64,000 nucleotides of DNA from Galeopsis tetrahit. Taxonomy: Eukaryota; Streptophyta; Magnoliopsida; Lamiales; Lamiaceae. The notes beneath the pieces were generated by a model. The model was not told the DNA's origin. It ran no database searches and worked only from the letters and a program-made list of their open reading frames with translations. The DNA is taken from NCBI GenBank assembly GCA_963675135.1, contig OY776122.1:79866472-79930471 (forward strand), in the 5' to 3' direction. The position numbers were made by a program, and so were the translations under genes. How positions within the stretch are numbered: position 1 is the stretch's first letter; every line of letters begins with the position of its first letter. Positions 1 to 14,100 of the stretch are shown here, one piece after another.

Positions 1-233
1 TAAAATAAACTCGAGCTCGACTCGGCTACTCGTATATACATATAAATTATATATTAATGGCAAAATAGTAAATATTGTTCAAGCTCGATTAGGCTCGCGA
101 ACCTTTCGAGTCGAGAATTTATGAGCTTGAACTCGATAGCTACTCGAATAACTCGCAGCTCGACTCGATTTCGATCTTTTTTCGAGTCGAGCACGAGTAG
201 CTTGCGAGTAGGCTCGACCCACTTAAACCCCTA
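1..233. mobile_element. Right end of a GCTCGA/ACTCG-rich TIR element, cut by the window start
   Basis: The stretch is full of short words such as GCTCGA, ACTCG and CGAGTCGAG on both strands, so it can fold back on itself. It ends abruptly at CTTAAACCCCTA, after which the DNA becomes ordinary AT-rich sequence. Read from that end it begins TAGGGGTTTAAG, a plausible terminal inverted repeat of a non-autonomous hAT-like element. The other end and the target duplication lie outside the window, so the class is an inference. Confidence 0.4.
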
Positions 234-1240
234 TGTGTGAGAGAATAAAACAAGCACGGACTGTAACAAATTGAAAACTCATTTTCTACCTAAAAATATG
301 AGATATACTAGGTGAGCTCCGCGGAGAAAGTTAATAAAAATAAATATTTATATTATATTATATAATTAAATAATTTTATAATATAAATTTTAAATAAAAA
401 AATTAGAAGCGTGAGACGTTGAGTTTTTAATACAATCTTTAATAAATGTGAAAATAACTTTAAGAATAAATAATTATAAAATTTCGGACACAAACAATTT
501 AAATAATATTAAAATAACTCTAAATAAATTGTAAGTCAACATTCAATATCAATCACAACACCTAAATAAATAAATAAATATTTTAGTTAATTGTAAATTA
601 AATCACAACTTTTTCCTCGTTTTCAATATAATCTAAACTTTAAGATAATTGCAAATAAATCACAAACTTTAAATAATGTTGCAATTTAGATTTTTTGACA
701 ATTTTAAATGTGTTCAAATCTAATGTAATTTAGACTTCTTATCGACATAACAACACCTTAATGAAACAATATTATTTTTTAATCGGATCTAATTTCAAAA
801 CATTTGATTCAAGGATAAATAAGGCTTCTAAGAAGTCTAATATGCAGCAAAATTTTAAGTTTGTGATTTATTTGCAATTATTTAACTCAAAAATACATTA
901 ACTCGTTCAAAAATAAATCAAACTAAATAATAAAATGAATACTACAATAAAGTTAAATAAATTAAATAAAAATTAATTTAATTAGACAATATTAATATAA
1001 TAAGAATTTCAACATTTCATATGAAAATTCAATAGTTAATAAGAATATACTGTAATATTTTAAAAATAGTTTATGAATGAACCAACAACTTAATTACATA
1101 TAATACTTTTTAAAATCAACAACTTTATTAAATTATGACACATGAGCAAAATTAACCACAAAATGACACATGATCAATTTAAACTCTCTATTAATATATA
1201 CGGAGATGAGGAAAGAACACACACCGAGCAATGCACCATA
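234..1240. other. AT-rich intergenic DNA
   Basis: Very AT-rich sequence with short runs such as AATAAATAAATA. There is no coding potential and no recognisable repeat boundary. Confidence 0.6.
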
Positions 1241-1600
1241 TATTTTTTTTTTTTTTGAAGGTAAAGGTGAAGCATTTTATTCCATCAGTTATAATGGGTA
1301 CTCAATACCCGTTAAACACAATGTACAGTAACTAAGTTATACACATCTAAGGTGCTTGTTCCCACTCGTATAACGATATTTCGGACATCTCAATTTTATG
1401 GATCCTAAGCCATTTCCAGCTACTGTATTTAATAGCGTTTGCAATCTCATCCGTTGTTATATTTATGTCATTGAAGATCGCGTTGTTACGACTTCTCCAC
1501 AATCTCCAAATTGTGCATTGCCAAATCAAACCAAGGACTTCCCTTCTCAGGCTGCCCTTCCCAACATAATTGATACGAACAAAGCAATACTCAGAGAGGG
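1241..1600 (-). pseudogene. 5'-truncated LINE 3' end (RNase H-side remnant)
   Basis: On the minus strand a short open stretch (about 1347-1529) reads WQCTIWRLWRSRNNAIFND. This resembles the C-terminal region of plant LINE or RNase H-type retroelement proteins (IW.LW..RN..IF). Downstream in the same orientation are a non-coding tail and a run of A (T-run on the plus strand near 1242-1256), as expected for a LINE 3' end. Further upstream the reading frame is broken by stops. No target duplication was found. It is a dead fragment, not a gene. Confidence 0.55.
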
Positions 1601-2010
1601 AGATCAGTAAATTGATGATAATTTATTCATATACATGTCGTGAATTTGCATCGAACACCCTTAAAAATCGAGATTATAGTGAAGATGGGAAAGATTAGTA
1701 AATCAACGATGACAATTTATTCATACTTGACATGAACGGAGCAAATACTACGAAGCAGTGTCATGGATGAAATATTAATAAATCAGTGAGATTTTAGTCA
1801 TATTTGACGTGATTTTGAACCAAACGCCCTTAAATAAACTCGAATTTTACCCCATACTCGAGCGAGAGTACAATGAATATGGAAAATATTAGTAGATCGA
1901 TTGATCACCCACAATTTGTTCATATTTGACAAGAACAGGGTAATAAATCATTTACATTTTATTCATATTTGACATAAAATTGAACCAAATGATATCAATA
2001 AATTTGAGTT
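1601..2010. repeat. Degenerate tandem repeat
   Basis: Several diverged copies of a unit of roughly 70-100 bp follow one another. Each contains a variant of AATAAATCA, then TTTATTCATATTTGAC, then TTGAACCAAACGCCCTTAAA. Copies are visible near 1604, 1690, 1775, 1885 and 1940. Unit length varies and no ORF is present. Confidence 0.45.
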
Positions 2011-2350
2011 TTGCCTCTTAATTTTTATTGAATTGAAAATTACCAATATATAAATCCGAACCTTGCACATCAGTAAAAGGTCTGATGTGTTGTGAGTGAT
2101 GTGGCAGTGGTATAACTTCAACTGTGTGTACAGAGCCAAAAACCCTTGCTTCATTCATCTCTCAGCCTAACTGGCCTAAAGAGAAGAAGAAATCCACCCC
2201 CAAAAACAAAATTCACTGCAGATTACCTCTTCTTTTCACATAATTCTGTATCGAAACGTCAATTTTTCGCCGGAATTTTGTTCTACTTTTAATTTTTGGG
2301 TACAATTTTTTTTTTCTCCATTTTTGGGCGGGAGAGAAACAGGTGAAGAA
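2011..2350 (+). promoter_or_regulatory. 5' flank and 5' UTR of the UBP5-like gene
   Basis: This is the sequence immediately upstream of the first ATG. The last 200 bases are less AT-rich, with pyrimidine and purine patches typical of a plant 5' UTR. No unambiguous TATA box or transcription start can be fixed by eye. Confidence 0.35.
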
Positions 2351-5300
2351 ATGGCGGAGGTGGCACGGCAGCTGACGCGAGAGGAAGAGAAGCAAACCAT
2401 TAGAGACATTGCTATAGCCGCTGAAGCTCAGACCAAAGTCGGGGGAACTTTCTATATAATCACCCAGAGGTAAAAAAAATATTTTTTCTTAATCGTTTGG
2501 GCCAGTGATGCAATGGATCTATGTTGAGATGCGACTTGTGTGTTTGGTGGTATTTAATTGTCCTTTTGTTTTTTTAATTGGGCGATTTGGTTGATGTGTG
2601 TTTATGTCTTTAACCTGTGGATCAAAGAGGGTTAGGGTTTAGGATCAGAGAGCTCACAGTATACTTAATTTACTGGATTTTCTTTGATTATTTTGGTATG
2701 TCTAAATGTGGCTAACTTTTTATTTTTTTTAATGTTGAACTTGGATTTTCTGCTATTTTTTCATGTCTGTCTTAGTGCATCTCTGCAGGGAGAAAAGAAA
2801 TACAGCTGAGTTCTTGCATTGCGTCCGTCTCAACATCAGAATTGCTCTAGTTAAGTTTTGTGGGATGGGGTCCCTGATAGTATTAATTAGTTTAGGAAAA
2901 TATATACTTTAATGTGATGGGTTCCCTGATACTTTTTAGCAAAATTCTTGAACATTGTCTATATTCTATAAATCTGAATGTAGTTGTACTAACTTCAAAT
3001 TTATATGCAAGATCGTGTTACAAATCTCAAATTGACACTGTGTTTTATAATGTTTCGAGTGAAGTCTATGAGCATACATGTTTGTTTGACTATAAGAACC
3101 TGAGATCCATGGAAAAAGATAAGACTATCTGAGCCCTGAGGTGTGTTGCATGTTTTATAATCAAAACAATTCAATTAGACCTGAACATATTCAGATTGTG
3201 TACAAGTATTGGGTATTATAAAAAATATGAACTAGCATGTCCAACCAAGAAGAAGAGGGACCAATTAATATTAGTTGCTAATGGAGTCAACCTTTTGCAT
3301 TTATTAATTGTATCTGTTTTTGTTTACATTCAACTTGGATGTTCATTTTCTATTCCGTAAGATCAGTGCTAATATTATCTTAGCAATTTTTTTGTTCTTT
3401 CTGCATATGAATTTTGGTATCCACTTATTTTTGCATTTTGGCTTAAACATGAAATTTTCTCATTGTCCTCTTCCAAAATTTAATCATGTTTTCTGGCAGA
3501 TGGTGGCAAGAGTGGCTTGAGTATGTAAATCAAAACCAAACTAGCAATCTGAATGATGGATCTTCTTCTGAGCATCAAGATTCAATCAGCTCAAGTGCAT
3601 TGAAAAGGCCATCTCCCATTGACAATTCCGATTTAGTAGATGATTCGGTTTCTGAGGATTCTGGTATGGGCATTGAACTTCATGATACCTTAGTTGAAGG
3701 CACTGATTATATATTGCTTCCGCAAGAAGTCTGGAATAAGTTATATTCATGGTGAGTGAGAAGTCAGTTTCCTGCAATTCAGGCAACACCTGTTTTTTTT
3801 ATTTTATTATTATTTAAACACAACTAATTCAATGATTTTGCTATAAAATCTAAAGATAATTTCTCCATGATTTGTGAATTGAAAAGGAGATTTTAGCTTC
3901 TCTAAATCATAAAAGCAGTTATAGTTCTTATGATGCATGTTTCTTTCGTCACTAAGGCAACATACTTGCATGCTTACATACCAGTGTATGAATATGATCT
4001 TCAATATACTATTCTTGCTTGCCTACTGATGGATTTGCACAACTATACAAATTATAAATACTCGAACTATTAAGACCATATAAACAATATCACCATTTAC
4101 CAAATGTTCTATCTAACTTAGAACTATATCATTTGCTTAATGTAGGTATGGAGGTGGTCCTCTCTTGGCTCGAAAAGTTATCAACACTGGTCTTTCTCAA
4201 ACAGAAATGTCTGTAGAAGTTTATCCTCTACGGCTCCAGTTGCATTTGATGCCGAAAGGCGATCGTTCTTCCATAAGAATTAGCAAAAAGGTACTCTAAA
4301 TGTGTTTATTCTATATAAAGGAAAAAAGAAACTCCACTTTTACTCTGAACTCCCATTTATCAGTATTTTTCATCTGTCAGGAAACAATTGGGGAACTTCA
4401 CCGAAGAGCTTGTGAAATTTTTGATCTTTCACCGAAGCAAGTAATACCTCTTCCCGGAGGATACATAATCCCTGTTTGTTTGTTTTACTTCGTTTGGTCT
4501 CTTTATTTCTAAAGTTAAGCTTTGTGATTTCTCAGGTATCGATTTGGGATTACTTTAGTCACCAAAAACATGCATTGATGAACAACATGGAAAAGACGCT
4601 CGATGATGCAAATATTCAAATGGATCAGGATGTAGGTGACATTTTGGTTTGCCAAGTTAACCTTTTTTTAAACACTGCTATCTTTCCTTAAATAAGCTTT
4701 ACGTTGGTGCGCCTCTAATCCATTGGTTGATTTGTCTCGTTATGTGATTTTCCATTTGAAACACACAAGCCTAGTTCAGCTGTTGCTATTATTGTGTTTA
4801 ACATTTTCGGAATTGTTCCTCGTTAGAGATGTCAAGACTAATGAGTTATCTAAAAATTGATGTTTTTATCTTACTTGAATTTTCTCTCGGATTGCTAAAT
4901 TCTTTCTTTCTTTACTCCCCAAATTAGAATGTTTCATTATTTGTTGTATGGGCCATTTGCATTGGATACAAATGTGTTCTTTGTGTGTTTCTGATGAATC
5001 ATAAGGTTTTGAAACTGCCCCGTGTGGCACCGTTCTCAATCTGACCTGGGGTATAATTGTATTAATTTTAGGTTTCAGCTTTGGCTACCATTTACTTCAG
5101 TTATCTGTATACTTTTGTCGTGGTTCTAATTTTTATTTGTGGTAACATTTTAATAGTGATCAACAATTTTAATGCGCACACTCTTATAAGTAACTTGTTA
5201 TACACTCTTATATATATATATATATATATCTTGATGCTAGGATTGCTATAGTTTCCCTTTTATAAAAATTCTACTTCCCATTCCTTTAAATTTCCTTTGT

Positions 5301-8300
5301 TTGAAAATCTTTACGGATCTGAGTATAATCGCTGCTTGCCCATTATTGGTTACTGCTTACTAATTTGTTAAGTTTGCCTAAATGATGGTGTTCGTTGTAC
5401 TTATCACTTTATGCTGGGCGATGTTTTTATGTTCCGTTTGCTTGCAATGGATGAAACAGATCTTGATAGAGGTTATCAACAGTAAAACTGAGGGTGGTAT
5501 GCGTTCCCACCAGGAGAATGGATCAAAGGAAAATGGAAATCTTGCTGCTGCACCTTCTCAGTTGTCTTTTGCAACTTCTGGAGGTTCATCTGCGAGTAAG
5601 TATTCATCAAGAAATGGTCATTCGGAATCGCAGTTTCAAAATCATAATATGGAGAAGGCATATGGATCAAGTGGTGTCAGTACAAGGGGATCTTCTTGTG
5701 GTCTCACTGGACTGTTGAATCTTGGGAACACTTGTTTTATGAACAGTGCAATACAGTGCCTTGTTCATACACCAGAATTTGCTCGGTATTTTCGTGAAGA
5801 TTATCATCAAGAAATAAATCGACAGAATCCTCTGGGCATGGTTGTAAGTTTCATAACATTGATGATATGACTCACTACATGTTCATCTACTGCCAAAACC
5901 TTTTGCCACCTTTTTCTGTAAAAGAATCTGTGAGCACTTGCTTATTCTGTTGATAAACTTTTATTTACTTTTCATTCCATGCAATCATATGTAACTCATG
6001 CATAAAAGTTTCTTTTAAGATTGGAGATTTGGTATCAATTTTTTCTTCTAAAGAATTATCCCCTTGACTGAGGCTTAGTTTGTTGTTATTAAACTTGTCT
6101 TAGTGCCTGGCCTTTGAGGCGTAGGGACTAGGGCATTTAGATGAACTTTCCTGTATTGTTTCTGCATTTAGATTAAGAAAAAGATAAACATTAGAGCTAA
6201 GAATAGTAATGATTGTGAGGGTAATCATTTTCTGAATTAAGATAAATCATGCAGGGGGAGCTTGCTTTAGCATTTGGCGACTTACTTAGAAAATTGTGGG
6301 CACCAGGGCGGGGTCCAGTTGCCCCCAGGCCATTTAAAGCAAAGTTAGCTCGCTTTGCCCCTCAGTTCAGTGGATGCAGTCAACATGATTCACAGGTTTG
6401 TGTTCAGTATAAAACTTTCTGAGCTTGGTTATATTGGCCAAAGGAAGTCAATATGGTGTTTTTCTGTGTAGGAGCTCCTCGCCTTTCTGTTAGATGGGCT
6501 TCACGAAGATCTGAACCGTGTCAAACACAAGCCATACATTAAATCTAGAGATGCAGATGACCGACCTGATGAAGAAGTTGCAGATGAGTATTGGGCGAAT
6601 CATATTGCTCGTAATGATTCAATCATTGTGGATGTATGCCAAGTACGTATATTAATCATGGTTTATTAGAAATCGGCTACTGGATATTTTTGCTAGCAAT
6701 CATGGTTTATTAGAATCCAGATGCACGTTTTTTTTTTTTTTTTTGCTTACCTTATGAATTAAACCGGATCATAAATCATTGGTGTGGAACTCACATTGAA
6801 ACCCTTAATTTGACTATACTGATATAAATCGAGTTGGTCATTCATCACATGGTAAATTCATTTTTCTTTATTTCCTTTTAGAATAACTTTAATTCAATGT
6901 TTTTTTTGTTTGACAAAAGACATTATATTGATCATCTAAAGGTTAGAAGGGAGATACCAGGTTGAAGTTTCTTAATCCCACTCACATATTACTGCCACAC
7001 CCACCCAAAAAAGGCCCATCCACCATCCGGAAGATCTTCCCACCCGAATTTCCTCTCCCCAGCTCTAAGATCCCCAAAAGAGAGGAACACGAGATTTAGG
7101 GGGAAAAAAAGTCAAATTGATTGTTTGATCAAAATGTAGTTCTATGGTTTCTCGGTTGTGTTTAAATACTTGGTATGCTTTCTTATTAAACTTTGAAACA
7201 TGCAAATATTTGGGCACTCTCTTTGAAGAAATTTTCATCTTCTCACGATAACATACAACTCTTCTTACAATAGCGTACACTTGCATCTTTTGCTTAGATC
7301 TTGGCTTGGCTGATTTAGAATATAAGTTGATTCCTAGCCACTCTATATTATACAACTACTGAACTACCTTGTTAGATTTTGATGTGATATCTAATAGTGA
7401 TAGATATTCAGTTGATTTTGCTTGCAAACTTATTGTTTCAAAACACTGCTGAATTCCATGCTTCAATTCTTGTCTCTCTCTAACTGCAATCTCCTGTTTA
7501 CAGTTGTATAACTCAAACCATCTTGTTAATAGTTTTGGTCACATCTATTTTTCAGGGCCAATACAAGTCAACTCTTGTCTGTCCTGCATGCAATAAAGTC
7601 TCAGTTACATTCGATCCGTTCATGTACCTGTCCTTGCCACTTCAGTCCGCTACCACTCGGAGTATGACAGTAACTGTTTTTACTTGTGACGGAAGTGCCC
7701 TTCCAGCAGCTTTCACAGTTACTGTGCCAAAGCAGGGGCGTTGTAGGGATTTGATCCAAGCACTCAGTAATGCTTGTTCTTTGCAACTGACTGAGAAGCT
7801 TCTCCTCGCAGAGGTTAGCAAAGAAAATCGCTTGGTGGTCTCATAGAAATTATGCTCATGGGTTGATAACCAATTGTATATTTCTTTGCTGTTGTAGATA
7901 AGAGGCCATTTGATCTACCGGTTCTTGGAAGATCCGTTGATATCATTGTCTTCCATAAAAGATGATGACCACCTCACTGCCTACAAGATCCCAAAAATTT
8001 TGAAGAACACAAAGTTCCTCCAGTTGATTCACAGAAGGGAAGAGCAGTATGTGCTACTCAAATATTTACTTGGTTCAATCCATGTTTTATTTATTTTGAT
8101 AGCTCCGTAAACTATTTTTTGTTTTAAAAAGCTCATTTAAGTGTCAGATTTTGTTTCACGACCTCCCTCGAGATGAAAATTGACAGTATTTTTAATTCAC
8201 CTTAATGGTCCCGTTAAATAATGTACATGTCCACTTTTTAAATTTTAATAATATACAAAAGTACTTTTTGCAAGCCATTCTAAGTAAGTACTCACCACCC

Positions 8301-9890
8301 CAAGTACTCTGGGGTTAAAACGGCTTGCTCAAAACACATCTGAATATTAATAAAATTAATGTACAGATTATTTAACAGGACCATTAAAATACGTTGAAAA
8401 ATAGTGTCAATTTTCGTCTTGGAGGAGCTCGTGAAATGAAATTTCAATACTTGAAGGGCTTGTTAAGCAAAATAATTTAAGGACCTACCGAAACAAAAGT
8501 TGATAGTTCAGGGACCTATTGATGCATTATGCCTTTATTTTAATATATCCTGCTGCTTTACTTCCATTCCGTTTAATATCCTACTCTTGTTTGTGTTTGC
8601 ACACAGGGGTACTGGAAATGCTCAGAGCACTATTGGATGGAAGCCTTATGGAACACCTCTCGTTTCACCGATCTGCTGTGATGATACCATTACAAGAAGT
8701 GATATACAGCAGATAGTTAATACTATACTCTCACCTATGTTAAGAACAAAAGGCACAGGTGCTGTAGCCACATCAACAGCGGCATCAGATCAATCTCATA
8801 CAGATTCTAATGTTGCTGATCCAAAAAAAGGAGATGGTGGCAGTTCTAAAGCAGTGTCCTTGCAGAAACTTCCATTGCAGCTGGTTGATGAAAATAATGC
8901 TTGCATTGATTTAACTGTGGGTGATGATAAGGTGGTTAAGTTATCCTCATCTTCCATGTCAATACTTGTATTTGTTGACTGGTCACAGAAGCTTCTGGCA
9001 AACTATGATACCAGTTACATAGACAATCTACCAGAAATTTGTAAATATGGGCATGTAAGCAAAAAATCTCGTAATGAACCTCTCTCATTGTACACTTGCT
9101 TGGAAGCTTTTCTGCGTGAAGAGCCGTTGGTCCCTGAAGACATGTGGTAAGCTGTTTGACTATATCAGTTGCTAATTTGCCTTTTTCCCATAACTATGTG
9201 TAGGAATATCTTTGATGGCTCTGTGATAACAGCATTTGTCTATGTGTTTATAATTAAGGTACTGTCCTCAATGCAAGGAGAGGCGCCAGGCAAGCAAGAA
9301 GCTGGACCTTTGGAGGCTTCCGGAAGTTCTTGTTATTCACTTGAAAAGATTCTCTTACAGCAGGTCAATGAAACATAAGCTCGACACATTTGTGAACTTT
9401 CCCATTCATGACTTTGATTTGACAAATTACGTTGCAAACAAGAACAACTCACAACGTCAGATCTATGAACTGTATGCCTTGACAAATCACTATGGTGGCA
9501 TGGGAAGTGGACATTATACAGCCCACATTAAGGTTTACCATATTCTATCTTTGTTTCATGTCATTGTTTTTTTATTCCTTTTTGTTACTTTGGGATTGGG
9601 CATTCGCATTGGTAATACATACACTCTTGTTTTGGTGGCTGGTTTCGTGTTAATATTTCTCATCCATGAGTTAATTTTGATGTGAGATGTAGTAGAATCC
9701 ACCAGGTGATGAAATTTCTAATTCATATATATTCTATTTGCAGCTTCTGGATGAGAATAGGTGGTACAACTTCGATGATAGTCACATATCACCAATCAAC
9801 GAAGATGATGTAAAGTCAACTGCTGCTTATGTCCTATTCTATAAAAGGGTCAATAGTGATAGATCTTCTGCCAGTAATGGAGTCAACTAG
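2351..9890 (+). CDS. UBP5: Ubiquitin-specific protease, UBP5-like deubiquitinase
   Basis: Cysteine protease (EC 3.4.19.12) that removes ubiquitin from proteins. Exons: 2351-2469, 3500-3751, 4146-4290, 4381-4440, 4536-4631, 5460-5843, 6255-6395, 6472-6642, 7556-7813, 7898-8046, 8607-9146, 9259-9532 and 9744-9890. They total 2736 nt, or 911 residues. All introns are GT-AG and the frame is kept throughout. The N-terminus (about 20-125) is a DUSP domain with WWQEWLEYVNQ, followed by a ubiquitin-like region (about 130-225). The USP domain starts near 304 with the Cys box GLLNLGNTCFMNSAIQCL (catalytic Cys316). It ends with the His box NHYGGMGSGHYTAH (His857) and WYNFDDSHISP (Asp region 874-875). 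Two CxxC pairs (465/468 and 774/777) form the USP finger. Length is close to Arabidopsis UBP5 (924), which it resembles almost along its whole length by memory. The start is the first ATG of the conserved MAEV beginning. All key residues are present, so it is likely functional. Confidence 0.95.
8101..8519. mobile_element. TIR (MITE-like) element inside intron 10 of the UBP5-like gene
   Basis: The left half (8101-8240) and right half (8355-8519) are imperfect reverse complements over more than 100 bases. For example, AATGGTCCCGTTAAATAAT on the left matches the complement of ATTATTTAACAGGACCATT on the right. Outer ends are AGCTCCGTAAACTAT and, reversed, TAGGTCCCTGAACTAT. TTGAT occurs on both flanks (8096-8100 and 8519-8523) and may be the target duplication. 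There is no coding capacity. The element lies wholly in the intron and spares the splice sites. Confidence 0.7.
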
Positions 9891-11190
9891 ACTATAAGCG
9901 GCCAAAATCTCCAATTGCTAGCCGAGTATACTTGGTGGCAGCATTTGTCTGTAACTTAAGCTATGTAATTAGAGAATTTACAGTCCACAGGAATTAGGAG
10001 CTCAGAGATATAGCAAAGACTAGTACCTTAACAAAGATATGATGTATTGTTGTTACATAGACGGTAAATTAACTGATCTGCTATCAACCTTTTGAACTAC
10101 AGTAAATGCTTGCCAGTTATAGCATGTTTTGTTCATAATTTATTGTAAAATTCATGTCCATTTGTTTTCTCTTTTTTGTTACTTTATATGTATACAAATT
10201 CTGTTATGGAGTAGACTGCCTGCCTTATTACATCCTGTGTGATCCTTTGAGGTGTTAAGATACTTTTTAATCAGAAGGATGCTGGGAAAATCCTCCAGCA
10301 GCCATTGCTCAGGAACTGTGTCGATCTAGCACAAGTCATGGTAAGTATGAAGATATTGGTTTGATGTATTCTTACTGTTTGTATTGTTATTAGCAAATAG
10401 TACTATTATTATCCAACTAGAGTACGTTGTCTCTGCATGGCCTTCGAATAAACCAGTCGTTTTGGCTGGGGCGGGGCAAGTTTTCTCTTGAGATCAGATG
10501 GCCTGCTTTTTGGTAGAATGTGTAATCTGGATGATGTGCTGTTTTTCTTATATACCAGCCGGACTAATCATTATATTGTATGATCGTTTGATGTGAAGAA
10601 AAAAACATAGTGATGTAATGATTTTACACACAAAAGAGTTTGTTGAGTTGGACATTTGGAAGCTTGTCTTGGATGGGTCTAAACGGGTAATCCATGCAGG
10701 CTGAAGGTTTTTTGACGGGTCAATCCACCTTTATAATTAATACGTTGCTTTTACTGACTGTAAATTAAGAGTCTTTGAATCGCAGCAATGATTTAATTTT
10801 GATATATAATACTAGTAGATGATTGCTTCAGATGATCGTTTATTTCTTACTTTTCTGATGTTATTAATAAATTAAATTAAAATTATCAATATAGTTTACG
10901 TAAAGCACATGGATGCTCAGTGATCAGTTTTAATTATAAAATAGCCATCATATTTCCCACTTGTCATACACTTCCATGTGAGTTCTAAATTACTAGATGA
11001 TATCATAATCAAAATCCCAAAATTACATATAGTCAACTACTTTCCTTGAAGCAAAAGCAATAATGTTTGTTCCACTTTGCAATATAAACTAATCAAGAAA
11101 TATACATACATACATACATATATAGAGGGAGAGAGAGAGAGAAGAGAAGAGAAGAAGAAAGACAGGAGGAAGAGAGAGAAAGAAAGGAAG
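9891..11190. other. 3' UTR of the UBP5-like gene, intergenic DNA and 5' UTR of the next gene
   Basis: The first 250 or so bases are probably the UBP5 3' UTR. The remainder shows no coding signal. Just before the next ATG (about 11105-11190) is a CATA repeat followed by a purine-only GAGA/GAAG tract. This is a common feature of plant 5' leaders. Confidence 0.5.
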
Positions 11191-14100
11191 ATGAAGGCAG
11201 CTCCAAAAAACACTGAGTTGTTGCTCATTCTTCTTCTCACTTTATTTGTCTCGTATGTGTATTCACAATCCCAAGATTCTTGCACCACACCTCTTACCCT
11301 CCAAAGCCCCCTTCCATTTGACACATCTTCTTTCCATTGTGTCCAAGTTTGGGACCCTGAAAACTTCGTCCTAAGAGTAAGTCTCTCTTTTACCTTCACA
11401 TATTCCTATAAAATAACATCATCAATACATGCATATAAATCCTTTTTAATAAATGGTTAATATCAAATTGTATAATTTTTTTATTTGATTGCAACATGTA
11501 CAATGAAAAATTGATCGAGAGCAAATCTAAACTCTATTTTTGTTGTATTTTTCGATAAAAAATATAGTTAGTTTACAATTGGTCAATTTCAAAATATTAC
11601 ATAGGTTGCAAATTGAGAATAATGATTATATTAAAAATCTTATAAATGATCATTCTCCTTACCATTTTTAATGGTGTGTGGATTTTCACTTTTTCAGTAT
11701 GCACAAGGTCAAGATGGAACAAATGTGTGGAACTTTGTACTTTCAGCACCAAACACAAATGGATACGTTGGAATGGGATTCTCACCAAATGGGGACATGA
11801 TCGGGTCGGATGCGATAGTGGGTTGGGTCGGATCCGATGGTACATCAGATGTAAAGAAGTACCATTTAGGCGGTAAAGAACCAAATTTGGTGAGACTTCA
11901 ATCTGGTGACCAAGGCTTGCAAATTGCAAATTCATCCCTGCGACTCCAATCCCAATCCAACCGAATTTATATAGTATTTCAGCTGCAGAGCGCGCAACCC
12001 ACCACCCACTTGATTTACGCAGTTGGCCGGGCTTCCCAATTGCCCGTCGCCCCCAACTTTAGACTCTCACAACATCGTGATATGATCCCCACTGTCTTGA
12101 ACTATGCATCGGGTTAGTAACTTTTTTGAATTTTCTCCAATCATAGACTTGAACTCATGATTAATGAAGTTTCAAAATTACTTGCACACTTTTAATATGA
12201 AATACTCCACAAAATTAATACCCTCACAAAATCATTTTATTTTCAAATTTATCACTAGTTTTTTCCATACATTTCACTTTTCACATCATCAAATTCACTT
12301 TACACATCATCAAATTATCTAAAATACCTCTCCTTTATCTTACATCATCAATCACTAAATTCACTTTTCTTAAACAACTTGCCGATCAAACTATGTAAGT
12401 AATTCCAAGACGGAGGGAGTAACTTAGTATTGGAGGTCATTTTCAATTTGTTTTAGTGGTTTTTTAGAGAAATATTAGGTGTGATTTGATGTCATTAGTT
12501 TGGACACGGTCTAGGGTGATTCCTCACATCAATCACTTTTGTGTTATATTTTTTTAACTTTAAATTATGCATATGGATTATAATGGGCAGGGTACTTGAA
12601 CACCCCAACATACCCTATTCTTTGAATGGGTAAGGGTAGGGCAATTCACTAGTGGTTATTTATGCTATTTATATATTAATATGAATAACAAATATAGTGA
12701 CTGTAAACAAAAATGAAAAATATAGTGAGATTATATATCCATTAGGTTAGGAGAAGATACTGTTTTGATTAATTAAGATTCTTTTTGGGGTAAAATGATT
12801 GTTTAGAAAAGGTTAGGTAAAACATTGATGTCATTAGTTTGGACTTTGGACAGGGTCTCCAGACTCTAGTGAAGAGTAAGTAATTGCGTTCGAGTTTAGT
12901 ATTTTATTTACCATTAATACTCCCAGTTTATTAGCCTAATATAGGAGGTTAATCATATTTAAGATGAATGTCTAATTAGGTCTAAAATAAAATTTATAAT
13001 TCATCAAATTCAAGGTGAATGTGCATATTAAATGATCGAAAGACATATCATCTGTAATTTAATATGAAACCTTAAAGATACCTAGACCCGGTCCTTGATA
13101 TATAGAATTTTATATTATTATTGTAACGAGTCATATAAAATTGAAATTAAACAAGATGATGACATTTGTGATAAGCAATTGCACATAATGTCATGTCTGA
13201 CTGTCTCATGCATTAAAAATTTTAATTCATCAGACTTAGTTGTAAATAATGTATATTAAAACTGCAGGCGTTGATTGACTCCTTATGCATTTCAAGAGTG
13301 CAATATGCAAATCATTAGTTAAAGAAAAGTAGTTTAGTAGTGGGGCCTAACACCTAATTTCAAAAGGTGGTTGGTGGTGTTGAGTGCAATTGAATAAAAC
13401 CAACCTAATCAGCTAATTAAGATATTGACTTGATAACCAAATGTTCCATAATATCTAGAAAAGTTCAATGACACTACGAAATAAAATACATTCACATTCA
13501 AAATAAGTGTAGGAAATAGGAATTATATTTTCTGTAAACCGAAATTAGTAGTAATTTATAGTAACTTCTTACAAAATACGCAATTGTTTCTACTTAATTT
13601 TTTATTATCAGAACAATTAGGACGTGGGAGACTGTCTGTTTGTCTATTGATGTATAAATAATTTGACCATAAATTAATTATTTATTTATACATAAATATG
13701 TAACGTCGATCTAGTCAAGGTTAATTATATATAGATAAATATATAACGTCGATCTAGTCAAGGTTAATTTTTTTGGAGAAGTGTTCAAATTCTTACATAC
13801 AAGTTGACGATTTTGCTTAGTCAACTATTGTTAATCAAGGGCTGCACGTTGTATTACCGTTTCAACCTTCAATCAAGTTTTTTAACCTATTCAATTAATA
13901 AATTTGTTTCCTCATTCAAATAATAATACTCCGTAAGAAAATAGACTCCCAGCTGTACTTTCTTATGATTTATTAATCTGGATGGGGCTACCTAACTATT
14001 GTTTGGTACAATCGATTACATATTTATAATATTTTTTTTTTTTATCAAACTTATGCATGAAATTCACTTATAAATAAAGTGAATAACAATTTGACTATTT

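Noticed and set aside
6899..7080. LINE 3' tail in UBP5 intron 8, suggested by a T-run and ACAAAAGACATTATATTGAT
   Set aside because: The wording resembles LINE tails, but no coding remnant, polyadenylate boundary or target duplication could be seen.
11037..11399. 120-codon minus-strand ORF over the CYBDOM first exon
   Set aside because: Antisense to the signal-peptide exon and the GAGA leader. The serine/leucine-rich translation is a reflection of the purine tract.
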